A stretch of 64,000 nt of DNA, from positions 62,001-126,000 of the forward strand of contig NZ_JAIPPU010000007.1 of the NCBI RefSeq assembly GCF_026646375.1. Direction: 5' to 3'. Below, piece by piece: positions 35,948 through 44,587 of this stretch. The DNA comes from Acetobacterium wieringae. GTDB taxonomy: Bacteria; Bacillota; Clostridia; Eubacteriales; Eubacteriaceae. Position 1 is the first letter of the stretch. Every line of letters begins with the position of its first letter. The position numbers and the translations under genes are program-made. The notes beneath the pieces were generated by a model. It was not told where the DNA came from. It ran no database searches and saw nothing but the letters and a program-made list of their open reading frames with translations.

Positions 35948-36619
35948 ATGCGTATCAAAGTGATTGCCTGTGAGGTCATGCAGGAAGAAATAGAGAAACT
36001 GATGCCCGTTCCTGAGCGGGATTTTGAATTTGTCTCGATGGACTTTCATTTATACCCCCAGAAACTAAAGGTCGAGCTCCAACGGCTTATTGATGCGTCA
36101 CAGAATTATCGGAAAATTATCCTGGCATTTGGTTTATGTGGTGGGGCTGCTAATGGTTTAATTTCTAAAACCAGTGAACTGATTATTCCCAGAGTACATG
36201 ACTGTATTTCGATCTTTATGTGCTCAGATACCTGTAGAGCCTGTGATTTTCAGAGTGAAATTGGAACTTTCTATCTCAGCAATGGCTGGATGATTACTGA
36301 AAAAAGTATTCTCTCGGATTACCGGCGTATTTATGACCGTTTCGGTGAAAAAAAAGCCAGACGAATGCTGGAAAAAATGTATGATGGCTACAAAAAAGTG
36401 CTGTTTATTGAAACATCAGCAGAACCTAAGGATGAGGTAATTGAGCAATCCCGAGAAATTGCAAAGCTGTTTGAGGCGGAATATCAGACGGTTAAAGGTG
36501 AAATCGGCTTTATTGAAAAAATTATAACCGGTCCCTGGGATGAAGCCAATTTCATAACGCTACTCCCAATGCAGGAAATTTCCGAAGCAGATTTTTCAAA
36601 AAATGCTGGAAGAGCATGA
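35948..36619 (+). CDS. DUF1638 domain protein
   Basis: A 223-residue protein of the DUF1638 family, often found beside corrinoid methyltransferase genes. The core has ILAFGLCGGAANGL (~57-70), PRVHDCISIF (~79-88), and conserved cysteines in MCSDTCRAC (~91-99). The Cys and His pattern could bind a metal, but no reaction is established. Its start follows the CobW-like gene by one base, so they are translated together. It has no signal peptide. Confidence 0.75.
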   Translation: MRIKVIACEVMQEEIEKLMPVPERDFEFVSMDFHLYPQKLKVELQRLIDASQNYRKIILAFGLCGGAANGLISKTSELIIPRVHDCISIFMCSDTCRACDFQSEIGTFYLSNGWMITEKSILSDYRRIYDRFGEKKARRMLEKMYDGYKKVLFIETSAEPKDEVIEQSREIAKLFEAEYQTVKGEIGFIEKIITGPWDEANFITLLPMQEISEADFSKNAGRA

Positions 36620-36671
36620 CATTTCAAAAGATTATAGAAGCCTGCAAATAAAAAGAAATGAGGAATTTTAG

Positions 36672-37694
36672 ATGAATGATTTAACCCCAAAAGAACGGAT
36701 CCTCCGTTCCTTAAACAAAGAATCCGTTGATCGGGCACCGGTTATCTGTCCCGGTGGGATGATGAATTCAGCCATCGTTGATGTAATGAATAAAACTGGC
36801 CACACCTTACCGGATGGCCATCACAATAGTCAATTGATGGCAGAAATTGCCAATGACGTTCAGGAGAACACTGGTTTTGAAAACTTCGGTATTCCCTTTT
36901 GCATGACCGTAGAAGCAGAGGTACTGGGCAGTGAAATTAATTATGGCACCCTGGCCTGTGAACCAAAAATACAAAAAGAAGTGTTTCCTTCGGTTAAAGA
37001 TGTCATTTATCAGGACTTGGGTGCGATGGCCAAAAATAAACGGGTTAATGCGATTATTCAGGCAACCTATCAGTTGTCAAAAGAATATTCGGACACACCG
37101 GTATTTGGCAGTATCACCGGGCCGCTCAGTACCGCTGCATCACTGGTTGACCCGATTCCGTTTTTAAAAGAACTCAGAAAGAATCCTGCCGAAGCCCATC
37201 GGGTGGTTGATTATGCCACCAATCATATTATCGAACTGGCCAGGCTGATGGTCGAGAGCGGCGCCAGTGTGATTACCATTGCTGATCCCACCGCTACCGG
37301 AGAAATACTGGGACCGGCGATGTTTGATGAATATGCGGTACGTTATCTCAATAAGATCATCGATGCGATCCATGAAACCAATACTCCGGTCATTGTTCAT
37401 ATTTGCGGAAAAATGAATGCGGTCAGAAAATTTGTGCCGGCAATTAAGTCTGATGCGATCAGCACCGATTCCTCCATCAGCTTGAAAAAGTTGAAAGAAG
37501 ACTATCCTGAATTAACCACCATGGGGAACCTCAGTACCTATCTGCTGGAATTTGGTGAAGCCGAAAAGGTTGCCAGACAAACCGAAAAACTTAAATTGGA
37601 TGGCATTGATATTATTGCGCCAGCTTGTGGACTCAGTACCTCCACACCGCTGATAAACATTACCGCAATGACGAATCGGGTAAAGGGGGCGTAA
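36672..37694 (+). CDS. MtaA/CmuA-family methyltransferase
   Basis: A 340-residue UroD-fold methylcobamide methyltransferase, the second in this operon. Recognisable segments are LTPKERILRSL at the start, VFGSITGPLSTAASL, the zinc-ligand HICG near residue 243, and PACGLSTSTPL near the end. MtaA-type enzymes transfer methyl from the corrinoid protein to a thiol such as coenzyme M; acetogens lack coenzyme M, so the acceptor or donor here is different. The stop lies five bases before the ASKHA protein gene. Confidence 0.85.
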   Translation: MNDLTPKERILRSLNKESVDRAPVICPGGMMNSAIVDVMNKTGHTLPDGHHNSQLMAEIANDVQENTGFENFGIPFCMTVEAEVLGSEINYGTLACEPKIQKEVFPSVKDVIYQDLGAMAKNKRVNAIIQATYQLSKEYSDTPVFGSITGPLSTAASLVDPIPFLKELRKNPAEAHRVVDYATNHIIELARLMVESGASVITIADPTATGEILGPAMFDEYAVRYLNKIIDAIHETNTPVIVHICGKMNAVRKFVPAIKSDAISTDSSISLKKLKEDYPELTTMGNLSTYLLEFGEAEKVARQTEKLKLDGIDIIAPACGLSTSTPLINITAMTNRVKGA

Positions 37695-37699
37695 CGATT

Positions 37700-39385
37700 A
37701 TGGTAAAAGTAAATTTTATCGGCGAGAACAAAGCTATTCTGGTGGAAAAAGGCACGACGATTTTAGCAGCGGCCCAAGAACTGGGGATTGTAATTGAATC
37801 GCCCTGTAATTCCGAAGGGGTTTGCGGAAAATGTAAGGTTAGAATTTCCGAATCAAGTATGAAAAATGTCGAAGAATACGGAAAACATCAATTGTCAGAA
37901 GAAGAAAAAGAACAGGGATTTGTGCTTTCATGTCAAACTTCTGTGACCGGTCATGTTGATGTTAAGGCCGTTGCGAAAAATCGTAATAAAACCCTGCAAA
38001 TATTAAACCACGGTCAGAGCTTTGATATCGACGTCAATAGTTTTATTAAAAAAGAATATACCAGCAATGGAAAGACGATTGTAACTGCCGGTGGCAAGGT
38101 TTTAGGTGAAGAAGACGGGGACACTACGACCCAGAATTATGGCGTCGTTGTTGACATCGGAACGACCACGCTGGTGGCAACACTTGTCAATATTAACACT
38201 GGTGAAGAACTGCACTCCGTCTCAGCCCTAAATCCCCAAAGCCAGCATGCTCAGGATGTTTTGTCGCGGATTAAATTTGCCTCTGATGAAAAGGGGCTGG
38301 ATGCGATGTACTCAATGATTATAAAGGAATTGAACAAGCTGATTGAAAAAGCAGCCAGACACACTGGTGTTTTACAAAAGCATATTTATGAAGTGATTTT
38401 TAGTGGCAATACCTGTATGATACATTTGGCTGCCAACGTGAATCCTTATTCATTGGGTAAATACCCCTATACTCCAGCCATTACCGGGGGAAGCAGCTTA
38501 AGCTACAAAGAACATCTCCTGGATATTTCCAGGCTGGGATCAATTTATCTACCGCCGATTATATCTTCCTTTGTGGGGCCAGATATCACATCCGGTGTTT
38601 TGGCAACCCGGCTTCAGGATAAAGAACAGGTTACTTTATTTGTCGACATCGGAACCAATGGTGAAATGGTCTTGTCTGATCATGGCGCATTAACGGCGAC
38701 ATCAACCGCCGCCGGACCGGCATTTGAGGGGATGAATATTTCTTATGGAATGCGAGCCGAAAAAGGCGCAATTGAGTATTTTGAAATTGACGAAAACGGC
38801 GAGATTGACATCCGAACCATTGAAGATGGCGAAGCTATTGGTATTTGTGGTAGCGGTCTGTTGGACATTGTGGGGGAACTCGTGGTTCATAAGGTGATCG
38901 ACAAACGGGGCAGACTGGCATCTCCAGATAATACTGATTTGAAACAGAGCCTCAGAAACAGACTGGTCAAAATCGATGGAAAAATAGCCTTTGAGGTTGC
39001 CAGTGGGGTATACCTTACACAAAAAGATATCCGGCAGGTACAGCTGGCTAAGGGCGCAGTGCGAGCAGGTATTGAGTTTTTAATGGATGCAAAGCAACTG
39101 CGACCCGAAGATGTTGACGAGATTCAAATTGCTGGTTCGTTTGGCTTTCATCTGCGGGCTAAGAGCCTGATAAATATCGGACTGCTACCAAAAGAATTTG
39201 AAGGCAAAATTGACTTTGTCGGCAACACGTCAAAATCCGGAGGACTGGCTTTTTTACTCAATCAGAAATATCGCGATGAGATGGAAAGCCTGGTCAACGA
39301 GATTGATGTCATTGAATTGTCCAATGGCGAAAATTTTGATCGGATTTTTGTTGACTGCCTGTCTTTCGACAAGAAGAGTGCCTGA
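37700..39385 (+). CDS. ASKHA-type corrinoid-reactivating ferredoxin (RACE protein)
   Basis: A 561-residue protein with an N-terminal 2Fe-2S ferredoxin domain (CNSEGVCGKCKV, then a fourth Cys in LSCQTS), a middle linker region, and a C-terminal ASKHA/DUF4445 ATPase domain (VVDIGTTTLVATL, VDIGTNGEM, AGSFGFHL). Such proteins use ATP and low-potential electrons to return Co(II) of an inactivated corrinoid protein to Co(I). It closes the operon, followed by a strong terminator. ATG 37700 is preferred over an in-frame upstream start that lies inside the methyltransferase gene. Confidence 0.9.
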   Translation: MVKVNFIGENKAILVEKGTTILAAAQELGIVIESPCNSEGVCGKCKVRISESSMKNVEEYGKHQLSEEEKEQGFVLSCQTSVTGHVDVKAVAKNRNKTLQILNHGQSFDIDVNSFIKKEYTSNGKTIVTAGGKVLGEEDGDTTTQNYGVVVDIGTTTLVATLVNINTGEELHSVSALNPQSQHAQDVLSRIKFASDEKGLDAMYSMIIKELNKLIEKAARHTGVLQKHIYEVIFSGNTCMIHLAANVNPYSLGKYPYTPAITGGSSLSYKEHLLDISRLGSIYLPPIISSFVGPDITSGVLATRLQDKEQVTLFVDIGTNGEMVLSDHGALTATSTAAGPAFEGMNISYGMRAEKGAIEYFEIDENGEIDIRTIEDGEAIGICGSGLLDIVGELVVHKVIDKRGRLASPDNTDLKQSLRNRLVKIDGKIAFEVASGVYLTQKDIRQVQLAKGAVRAGIEFLMDAKQLRPEDVDEIQIAGSFGFHLRAKSLINIGLLPKEFEGKIDFVGNTSKSGGLAFLLNQKYRDEMESLVNEIDVIELSNGENFDRIFVDCLSFDKKSA

Positions 39386-39409
39386 GCTCAAGTAAATTAA
39401 TGAATACAG

Positions 39410-39466
39410 AAAAAACTGTTTCCAAGGTTCAACTGACAAGTGGATTGTGCATGGAAACAGTTTTTT
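39410..39466 (+). terminator. Intrinsic terminator of the corrinoid operon
   Basis: AAAAAACTGTTTCCA (39410-39424) pairs with TGGAAACAGTTTTTT (39452-39466), a 15-bp stem ending in a U tract. Its symmetry would allow termination on either strand. Confidence 0.85.
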
Positions 39467-39650
39467 ACTATTAAAACCGCAAGGGATTTCAAGTTACTCC
39501 TCCGGACGATACGACTGATGGAAGAATTTGGATTATCCAGATATTAAAAAATGAGGTCTGCAGAAGTCGAAGCGCTTTGGTCAGCAGCCATGATCAAATG
39601 ATTATCGATCAAACCGATCAGAATTATTTGCTAGAAAACTAAAAAACTGA

Positions 39651-39710
39651 TTGACAAACATCAAAAATTACGTTATGCTTGAATCATATCAAACATATAG
39701 GATATATATG
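39651..39710 (+). promoter_or_regulatory. Promoter and operator of the metY-metA operon
   Basis: TTGACA (39651-39656) and TATGCT (39674-39679) are 17 bases apart. CATATAGGATATATATG (39694-39710) is a perfect 6-5-6 palindrome just downstream of the -10. The transcript would begin near the operator and include the cysteine-rich leader peptide. Confidence 0.8.
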
Positions 39711-39739
39711 TAATATTATTTTTTGGGAGGCAAAGCAAT

Positions 39740-39823
39740 ATGTTGAACAATGAATTATGCACTTTAGATGAGAGACACTTTTGCATGTGTTGCAGTAGAA
39801 CGGAATTTCGGGACTATTGTTAG
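39740..39823 (+). CDS. Cysteine-rich leader peptide
   Basis: A 27-codon open frame with a strong GGGAGG site (39725-39730) nine bases before its ATG. Five of 27 residues are cysteine, at positions 7, 15, 17, 18 and 27, including the run CMCC, and it stops with TAG directly after the last Cys codon. It lies between the sulfur-type operator and the O-acetylhomoserine sulfhydrylase gene. This is what a cysteine-sensing attenuation peptide would look like: ribosome stalling at Cys codons when charged tRNA-Cys is scarce would change folding of the following ~70 bases. No classical U-tract terminator is visible there, so translational control is also possible. Confidence 0.65.
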   Translation: MLNNELCTLDERHFCMCCSRTEFRDYC

Positions 39824-40017
39824 CATGATGAGATATTGCATTTGTCATTCCATTTAATGGCATTTGAATATTTCTTAAGAAAGGAGCTGCATCATTGAGT
39901 AAGTCAAAAAAGAGTTTTTTCAAAAGAATATTCAAAAACAATGAAAAAAATGACCAACAAAAGAATTTAACAGATCAAAATAAAGATAATTTAGAAAGAA
40001 ATGAGAGGTTGACAAAC

Positions 40018-41301
40018 GTGAGCGAAAGAAAATTAGGATTCGATACATTACAGGTCCATGCAGGACAGACCCCAGACCCAGTAACCGGAGCAAGAGCTGT
40101 TCCTATTTATCAGACAACTTCATATGTATTTAAAGACACGGCCCAGGCAGAAGGTCGCTTTGCATTAACGGATGCTGGTAATATCTACAGTCGTTTAACT
40201 AACCCGACTACTGATGCATTTGAACAACGGGTTGCCGCATTAGAGGGTGGTTCAGCCGGACTGGCAACAGCTTCTGGGGCCGCGGCGATTACCTATGCCA
40301 TTCAAAATATTGCCAGTGCTGGAGACGAAATAGTCTCAGCCAGTACTCTTTACGGCGGAACCTATCATCTTTTTGCTGAAACACTACCTAAATTCGGTAT
40401 CAATACAATCTTTGTCGATCCGGATGATCCGGAAAATTTCAGAAAAGCCATCACTGATAAAACCAAAGCATTGTTTATTGAAACCCTCGGAAATCCTGGC
40501 ATTAACGTCATTGATTTTGATGCAGTTGGCAAGATCGCAGCTGAAAATAAAATTCCTTTAATCGTTGATAATACCTTTGCCACCCCATATTTATTCAAAC
40601 CACTGGAACACGGTGCCAACGTCGTTGTTCATTCAGCGACAAAATTTATTGGCGGTCATGGAACATCCATCGGTGGAATTATTGTTGATGGTGGCAACTT
40701 TGACTGGACCAGTGGAAAATTCCCGGATTTCACAACACCGGACAAAAGCTACAATGGCATCAATTTTGCAGATTTGGGCCCGATTGCCTATGCAGTTAAG
40801 ATTCGCGCTCAATTGTTGAGAGATACCGGAGCTTCATTATCGCCATTTAATTCCTTCCTGTTTTTACAGGGGCTGGAGTCTTTATCCTTAAGAGTGCAAA
40901 AGCATGTTGATAATACTAAAAAAATTGTCGAATTTCTGGAAAATCATCCCAAAGTCAAAAAAGTAAATTATCCTGGACTCAAATCAAATAAGTATTACGA
41001 GCTGGGTCAAAAATATCTGCCATTGGGAGCCGGTTCCATCTTTACATTTTCCATTGATGGTACGATTGATCAGGCTAAAAAGTTCATTGACAGTCTGGAA
41101 ATTTTCTCACTTTTGGCGAATGTTGCCGATGCAAAATCCCTGGTTATTCATCCAGCTTCGACTACCCATCAACAGTTAAGTCCTGAAGAACAGGCAGCGG
41201 TTGGATTTGCTCCGGATGTGATCCGTCTATCTATTGGTGTTGAGGATGTTGATGATTTGATTTACGATATTGAACAGGCTTTGGAAAAAGCGTTGCAATA
41301 A
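40018..41301 (+). CDS. metY: O-acetylhomoserine sulfhydrylase
   Basis: A 427-residue PLP enzyme that makes homocysteine from O-acetylhomoserine and sulfide (or methionine from methanethiol). [45 protein letters not shown] and the PLP lysine in [16 protein letters not shown] are typical. GTG 40018 (GAGAGG nine bases upstream) gives the normal family length. The frame stays open upstream to TTG 39895, which has its own AAAGGAG site and would add a 41-residue Lys/Asn-rich extension, so two starts are possible. Next comes metA, which supplies its acetylated substrate. Confidence 0.92.
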   Translation: MSERKLGFDTLQVHAGQTPDPVTGARAVPIYQTTSYVFKDTAQAEGRFALTDAGNIYSRLTNPTTDAFEQRVAALEGGSAGLATASGAAAITYAIQNIASAGDEIVSASTLYGGTYHLFAETLPKFGINTIFVDPDDPENFRKAITDKTKALFIETLGNPGINVIDFDAVGKIAAENKIPLIVDNTFATPYLFKPLEHGANVVVHSATKFIGGHGTSIGGIIVDGGNFDWTSGKFPDFTTPDKSYNGINFADLGPIAYAVKIRAQLLRDTGASLSPFNSFLFLQGLESLSLRVQKHVDNTKKIVEFLENHPKVKKVNYPGLKSNKYYELGQKYLPLGAGSIFTFSIDGTIDQAKKFIDSLEIFSLLANVADAKSLVIHPASTTHQQLSPEEQAAVGFAPDVIRLSIGVEDVDDLIYDIEQALEKALQ

Positions 41302-41345
41302 TAATTCCCCATCAAAAAAAATTGATTTTAAAACTGTAAGAATGG

Positions 41346-41384
41346 ACATCCGCTGTTATTGCCAAGGCAGCAGATGTTTTCTTT
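41346..41384 (+). terminator. Hairpin with T tract between metY and metA
   Basis: ACATCCGCTG (41346-41355) pairs with CAGCAGATGT (41368-41377) with one mismatch, followed by TTTCTTTTC. It may limit readthrough from metY into metA. Confidence 0.5.
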
Positions 41385-41450
41385 TCGGGCTGATTAAGGT
41401 TTCAAATATTTACAAAAAATCCTTAACGATAAATGAATTGAGGTGTCACT

Positions 41451-42371
41451 ATGCCAATTTGTGTAAAAGAAGGTTTACCGGCCATTGAGACCCTTGCCAG
41501 GGAAGATATTTTTATCATGACTGATAAACGGGCGACGCATCAGGATATTCGGGTGCTTAATCTATTGATTGTCAACCTCATGCCAACAGTGATTGCAACC
41601 GAAACTCAACTGCTTCGTTTGCTCAGCAACACCGCACTCCAGTTGAATGTCGAATTCTTAAAAATTTCTGACCAGCTGACTGGCGATAAAACTGTAGATC
41701 ATTTTAAACAGTTTTATCACAGTTTTGAAGAAATAAAAAATAACCACTACGACGGTATCATAATTACAGGGGCACCGGTTGAAAAACAAGAGTTCGAAGC
41801 AGTTGCTTACTGGCAGGAGTTGTGTGACGTGTTGGAATGGGCTAAAACGCATGTTTTTTCTTCACTCTATATTTGCTGGGGGGCTCAGGCGGCACTCTAT
41901 TATCATTATGGTATCAAAAAGTCTGTCCCGTCGGCTAAGATTTCCGGAGTTTGTGCGTATGATGTAAATAATCGTCGACATCCCATTGTCAGGGGATTTG
42001 ATGATTTCTTTTATGCTCCGCATTCCCATTATACTGCGATCGCCCGGGAAGATGTACTGACTATACCACAGCTGGAAATACTGGCTGAATCGTCGGAAGC
42101 AGGTGTCTATTTGATTTCCGATATTACGAATCGGCAATTGTTTGTTACCGGTCACTGTGAGTATGATCGGGTAACTTTAAAAAATGAATACATACGGGAT
42201 TATTTACAGGGTTTAAAACCAGATGTACCTAAAAATTATCAGCTGAAAGGCGAATTGGGGATATCGGATCAGACGACCTGGAGTAGCCATGCTACCCTAT
42301 TGTTTGCCAATTGGCTGAATTATTACGTTTATCAGCAAACACCCTATCATTTAAAGGAGTTGAGTTTTTGA
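41451..42371 (+). CDS. metA: Homoserine O-acetyltransferase (MetA family)
   Basis: A 306-residue MetA-family acyltransferase, the first committed step to methionine. The nucleophile Cys142 is in YICWGAQAALYYHYG, and His/Glu of the triad lie in the later HSHYTA and GHCEYD segments. Position 111 is Glu (GAPVEKQEFE); in this family Glu at that position goes with acetyl-CoA, Gly with succinyl-CoA, so acetyl transfer is predicted. This fits the O-acetylhomoserine sulfhydrylase upstream. It starts with GAGGTG before ATG 41451, and its stop overlaps the following TTG start. Confidence 0.92.
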   Translation: MPICVKEGLPAIETLAREDIFIMTDKRATHQDIRVLNLLIVNLMPTVIATETQLLRLLSNTALQLNVEFLKISDQLTGDKTVDHFKQFYHSFEEIKNNHYDGIIITGAPVEKQEFEAVAYWQELCDVLEWAKTHVFSSLYICWGAQAALYYHYGIKKSVPSAKISGVCAYDVNNRRHPIVRGFDDFFYAPHSHYTAIAREDVLTIPQLEILAESSEAGVYLISDITNRQLFVTGHCEYDRVTLKNEYIRDYLQGLKPDVPKNYQLKGELGISDQTTWSSHATLLFANWLNYYVYQQTPYHLKELSF

Positions 42372-43405
42372 CACATAAAGAGATAATACTTGCAGGGATA
42401 GCCCTTAAGAAGACCCCGCGGCTTCCTGCTATGATCCTTTCGAGCGGGGTTTGGACAGATTATCGCAATGGTTTGACCCTTCAGGATGTGATGATCGGAC
42501 AACCGCAAAAAATTGCCCAGACGATTATTGATGACAACAAAAAAGTTGGCTCAGATGTAGTTTGGGTTGCTGCTGATTGTAGCAATGTGATTGTCAAAGC
42601 TCTTGGGGGAAAATGCACCTTTAATCTGCTGGGAGAAGCTTCTACTATCGATGAGCCCCTGATTACCCGACCCGAAGATGTTGATCAGTTAAGGGTAGAG
42701 GATTTGGAGAATTCCCGGGAGATTGCTAACCTGCTGGAAACAGCCAGAATTGTTGTTGGTGAAATTGGTGACGAGTACCTGGTGGCAGTCAGTCAATGGG
42801 GTGCATTTACCTTGGCTGGGCAGCTGCTGGGGATGGATAATATGATGAAGACAGCCTTAAAGGATAAACCGGGACTAAACCATATCATGGAATTTACGGA
42901 GAGACTCCTGTTAAAATACTGGAATTTGTTCATAGATGCCGGAGTCGAAATGGTCAATCAGGCTGAGCCGCTATCATCCGGTGATGTCATTTCAGCAAAG
43001 CTATTCAGAGAAGCATCCTTTCCCCGCATCAAGTCGGCCAATCAGGCTATCAAACGCATCAGCACCCGATCTCTGCACATCTGTGGCAATACGACAAAGG
43101 TTCTTGACTTAATTCCCGAGACCGGAGCCAATTTATTTTCGATGGACTACAAGGTCAATTTAAACGTAGCCAGAGAAAAACTGTCCGGAAAAATGGCCTT
43201 TGGCGGTCAGTTGGATCCAATTCGGGTGCTGCTGGAGGGGACCCCGGAAGAAATTGAAGCGGAGTCACTAAGCTGCATCAGAGATGGTGGAGCAACAGGA
43301 TTTGTGTTGATTCCGGGTTGCGATATTGCACCGCAAACCAAACTTGAAAATGTTCAGACAATGATTCAGACGGCGCATCATTTTGATGTGACAGAAATAT
43401 ATTAA
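42368..43405 (+). CDS. UroD-family methyltransferase in the methionine operon
   Basis: A 345-residue protein of the UroD/MtaA methylcobamide-methyltransferase fold, different from both UroD-type proteins of the corrinoid operon. Likely zinc ligands are in LHICGNTTK (~239) and VLIPGCDIAPQT (~315). It sits between metA and the transsulfuration genes. A role as a corrinoid-dependent homocysteine methyltransferase (methionine synthase substitute), or as a demethylase feeding homocysteine, is plausible but unproven. TTG 42368, eight bases after AAAGGAG and overlapping the metA stop, is preferred over an upstream in-frame start inside metA. Confidence 0.75.
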   Translation: MTHKEIILAGIALKKTPRLPAMILSSGVWTDYRNGLTLQDVMIGQPQKIAQTIIDDNKKVGSDVVWVAADCSNVIVKALGGKCTFNLLGEASTIDEPLITRPEDVDQLRVEDLENSREIANLLETARIVVGEIGDEYLVAVSQWGAFTLAGQLLGMDNMMKTALKDKPGLNHIMEFTERLLLKYWNLFIDAGVEMVNQAEPLSSGDVISAKLFREASFPRIKSANQAIKRISTRSLHICGNTTKVLDLIPETGANLFSMDYKVNLNVAREKLSGKMAFGGQLDPIRVLLEGTPEEIEAESLSCIRDGGATGFVLIPGCDIAPQTKLENVQTMIQTAHHFDVTEIY

Positions 43406-43425
43406 AAAGTTTGAAGGAGACAAGC

Positions 43426-44586
43426 ATGAGTAAGTATAGTAATTTAAATTCACAGTTGATTCACGGCGGTATTGATGGCGATGAAAAAACCGGAGCCGTA
43501 AATGTCCCTATTTTTCAGACCTCCACCTATAAGCAGGATGGGCTGGGAAAAGATCGGGGTTACGAATATTCCCGATCGGGTAATCCCACCCGGGAGGCTC
43601 TTGAAGCCCTGATTGCCGAATTGGAGGGGGGAATCGCCGGCTTTGCCTTTGCGTCTGGCATGGCAGCCACCACGGCGGTACTCAGTCTTTTTAAAACTGG
43701 TGACAAAGTAATTATTTCCAGTAATGTCTATGGCGGTACCTTTCGGGTGCTCGATAAGGTCTTTAATAACTTTGGATTAACCTATGAAATTGTAGAAACA
43801 GCCGATCTTAAGCTGCTTGAAGACAGTTTGACCGAAGACGTTAAAGCAATTTTTATCGAAAGTCCGGCCAATCCACTCCTTACCATTACCGATATTGCGG
43901 CGGTAGCAGAGATTGCCAGAAAGCATGGCGTTTTAAGTATTGTCGACAATACCTTTATGACTCCCTATCTTCAAAGACCGATTGCCTTAGGGGTTGATAT
44001 TGTTGTTCATAGTGCGACAAAATACCTGGGTGGTCATAGTGACTTAATTGCCGGTCTGGCGGTTGTCAATGACGAAGCCCTGGCAGAACGGCTTTGGTTT
44101 ATTCAAAATGCCACTGGCGGGGTATTGCAGCCCTTTGATTCGTTTTTGTTGATACGGGGCATTAAAACTTTGGGTGTGCGAATGGATCGACATATTGAGA
44201 ATGCTACATTCATTGCCGAGGCGTTACAAAAAACGCCTGGGGTTAAGGCCATTTACTATCCCGGCTTACCGGATGGTCAGGGGTATGCGATCAATAAAAA
44301 ACAGGCTGACGGACCAGGTGGGATGCTCTCCTTTGAGTTGGATGAAAAGTATAATATTAATAAATTTGTGGAGTCGCTGAAGTTAATAACCCTGGCCGAA
44401 AGTCTGGGCGGCGTTGAATCCCTGGTTTGCCATCCTTCCAGTATGACCCATGCATCGATTCCCTATGAAATCCGGCAAAAAGTCGGCATTGTTGAAAACC
44501 TGATTCGTATCTCGGTTGGGATTGAGGATAAACACGATATTTTAGCGGATTTGGAACAGGCATTTGCGAAAAGTTTAGAGGCATAA
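43426..44586 (+). CDS. Transsulfuration PLP enzyme (cystathionine gamma-lyase/gamma-synthase family, MccB-like)
   Basis: A 386-residue Cys/Met-metabolism PLP enzyme. YEYSRSGNPTREALEALIAELEGG, the SGMAA loop and the PLP lysine in HSATKYLGGHSDLIAG are all present. The family includes cystathionine gamma-synthase, gamma-lyase and beta-lyase, which cannot be separated by eye. It is followed one base later by an MccA-like gene, a pairing known from the reverse transsulfuration operon of Bacillus (homocysteine to cysteine), so gamma-lyase (MccB) is favoured. ATG 43426 has GAAGGAGA upstream. Confidence 0.85.
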   Translation: MSKYSNLNSQLIHGGIDGDEKTGAVNVPIFQTSTYKQDGLGKDRGYEYSRSGNPTREALEALIAELEGGIAGFAFASGMAATTAVLSLFKTGDKVIISSNVYGGTFRVLDKVFNNFGLTYEIVETADLKLLEDSLTEDVKAIFIESPANPLLTITDIAAVAEIARKHGVLSIVDNTFMTPYLQRPIALGVDIVVHSATKYLGGHSDLIAGLAVVNDEALAERLWFIQNATGGVLQPFDSFLLIRGIKTLGVRMDRHIENATFIAEALQKTPGVKAIYYPGLPDGQGYAINKKQADGPGGMLSFELDEKYNINKFVESLKLITLAESLGGVESLVCHPSSMTHASIPYEIRQKVGIVENLIRISVGIEDKHDILADLEQAFAKSLEA

Positions 44587-44587
44587 G

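Larger units (their letters stand above)
39386..39739. other. Intergenic region before the metY operon
   Basis: This 354-base gap holds the terminator at 39410-39466, the promoter and operator at 39651-39710, and a GGGAGG ribosome-binding site at 39725-39730 for the leader peptide. The part between 39470 and 39650 has one open frame of about 55 codons without a start codon and without a recognisable motif; it may be a gene remnant or chance. Confidence 0.6.

Noticed and set aside
39494-39650. Open frame of about 55 codons before the metY promoter
   Set aside because: It has no start codon, no ribosome-binding site and no recognisable motif. It could be a remnant but I cannot support a gene call.
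39680-41450. Possible SAM riboswitch or T-box before metY or metA
   Set aside because: No SAM-I core or T-box sequence was recognised in either leader; the leader peptide and operator explain the space better.
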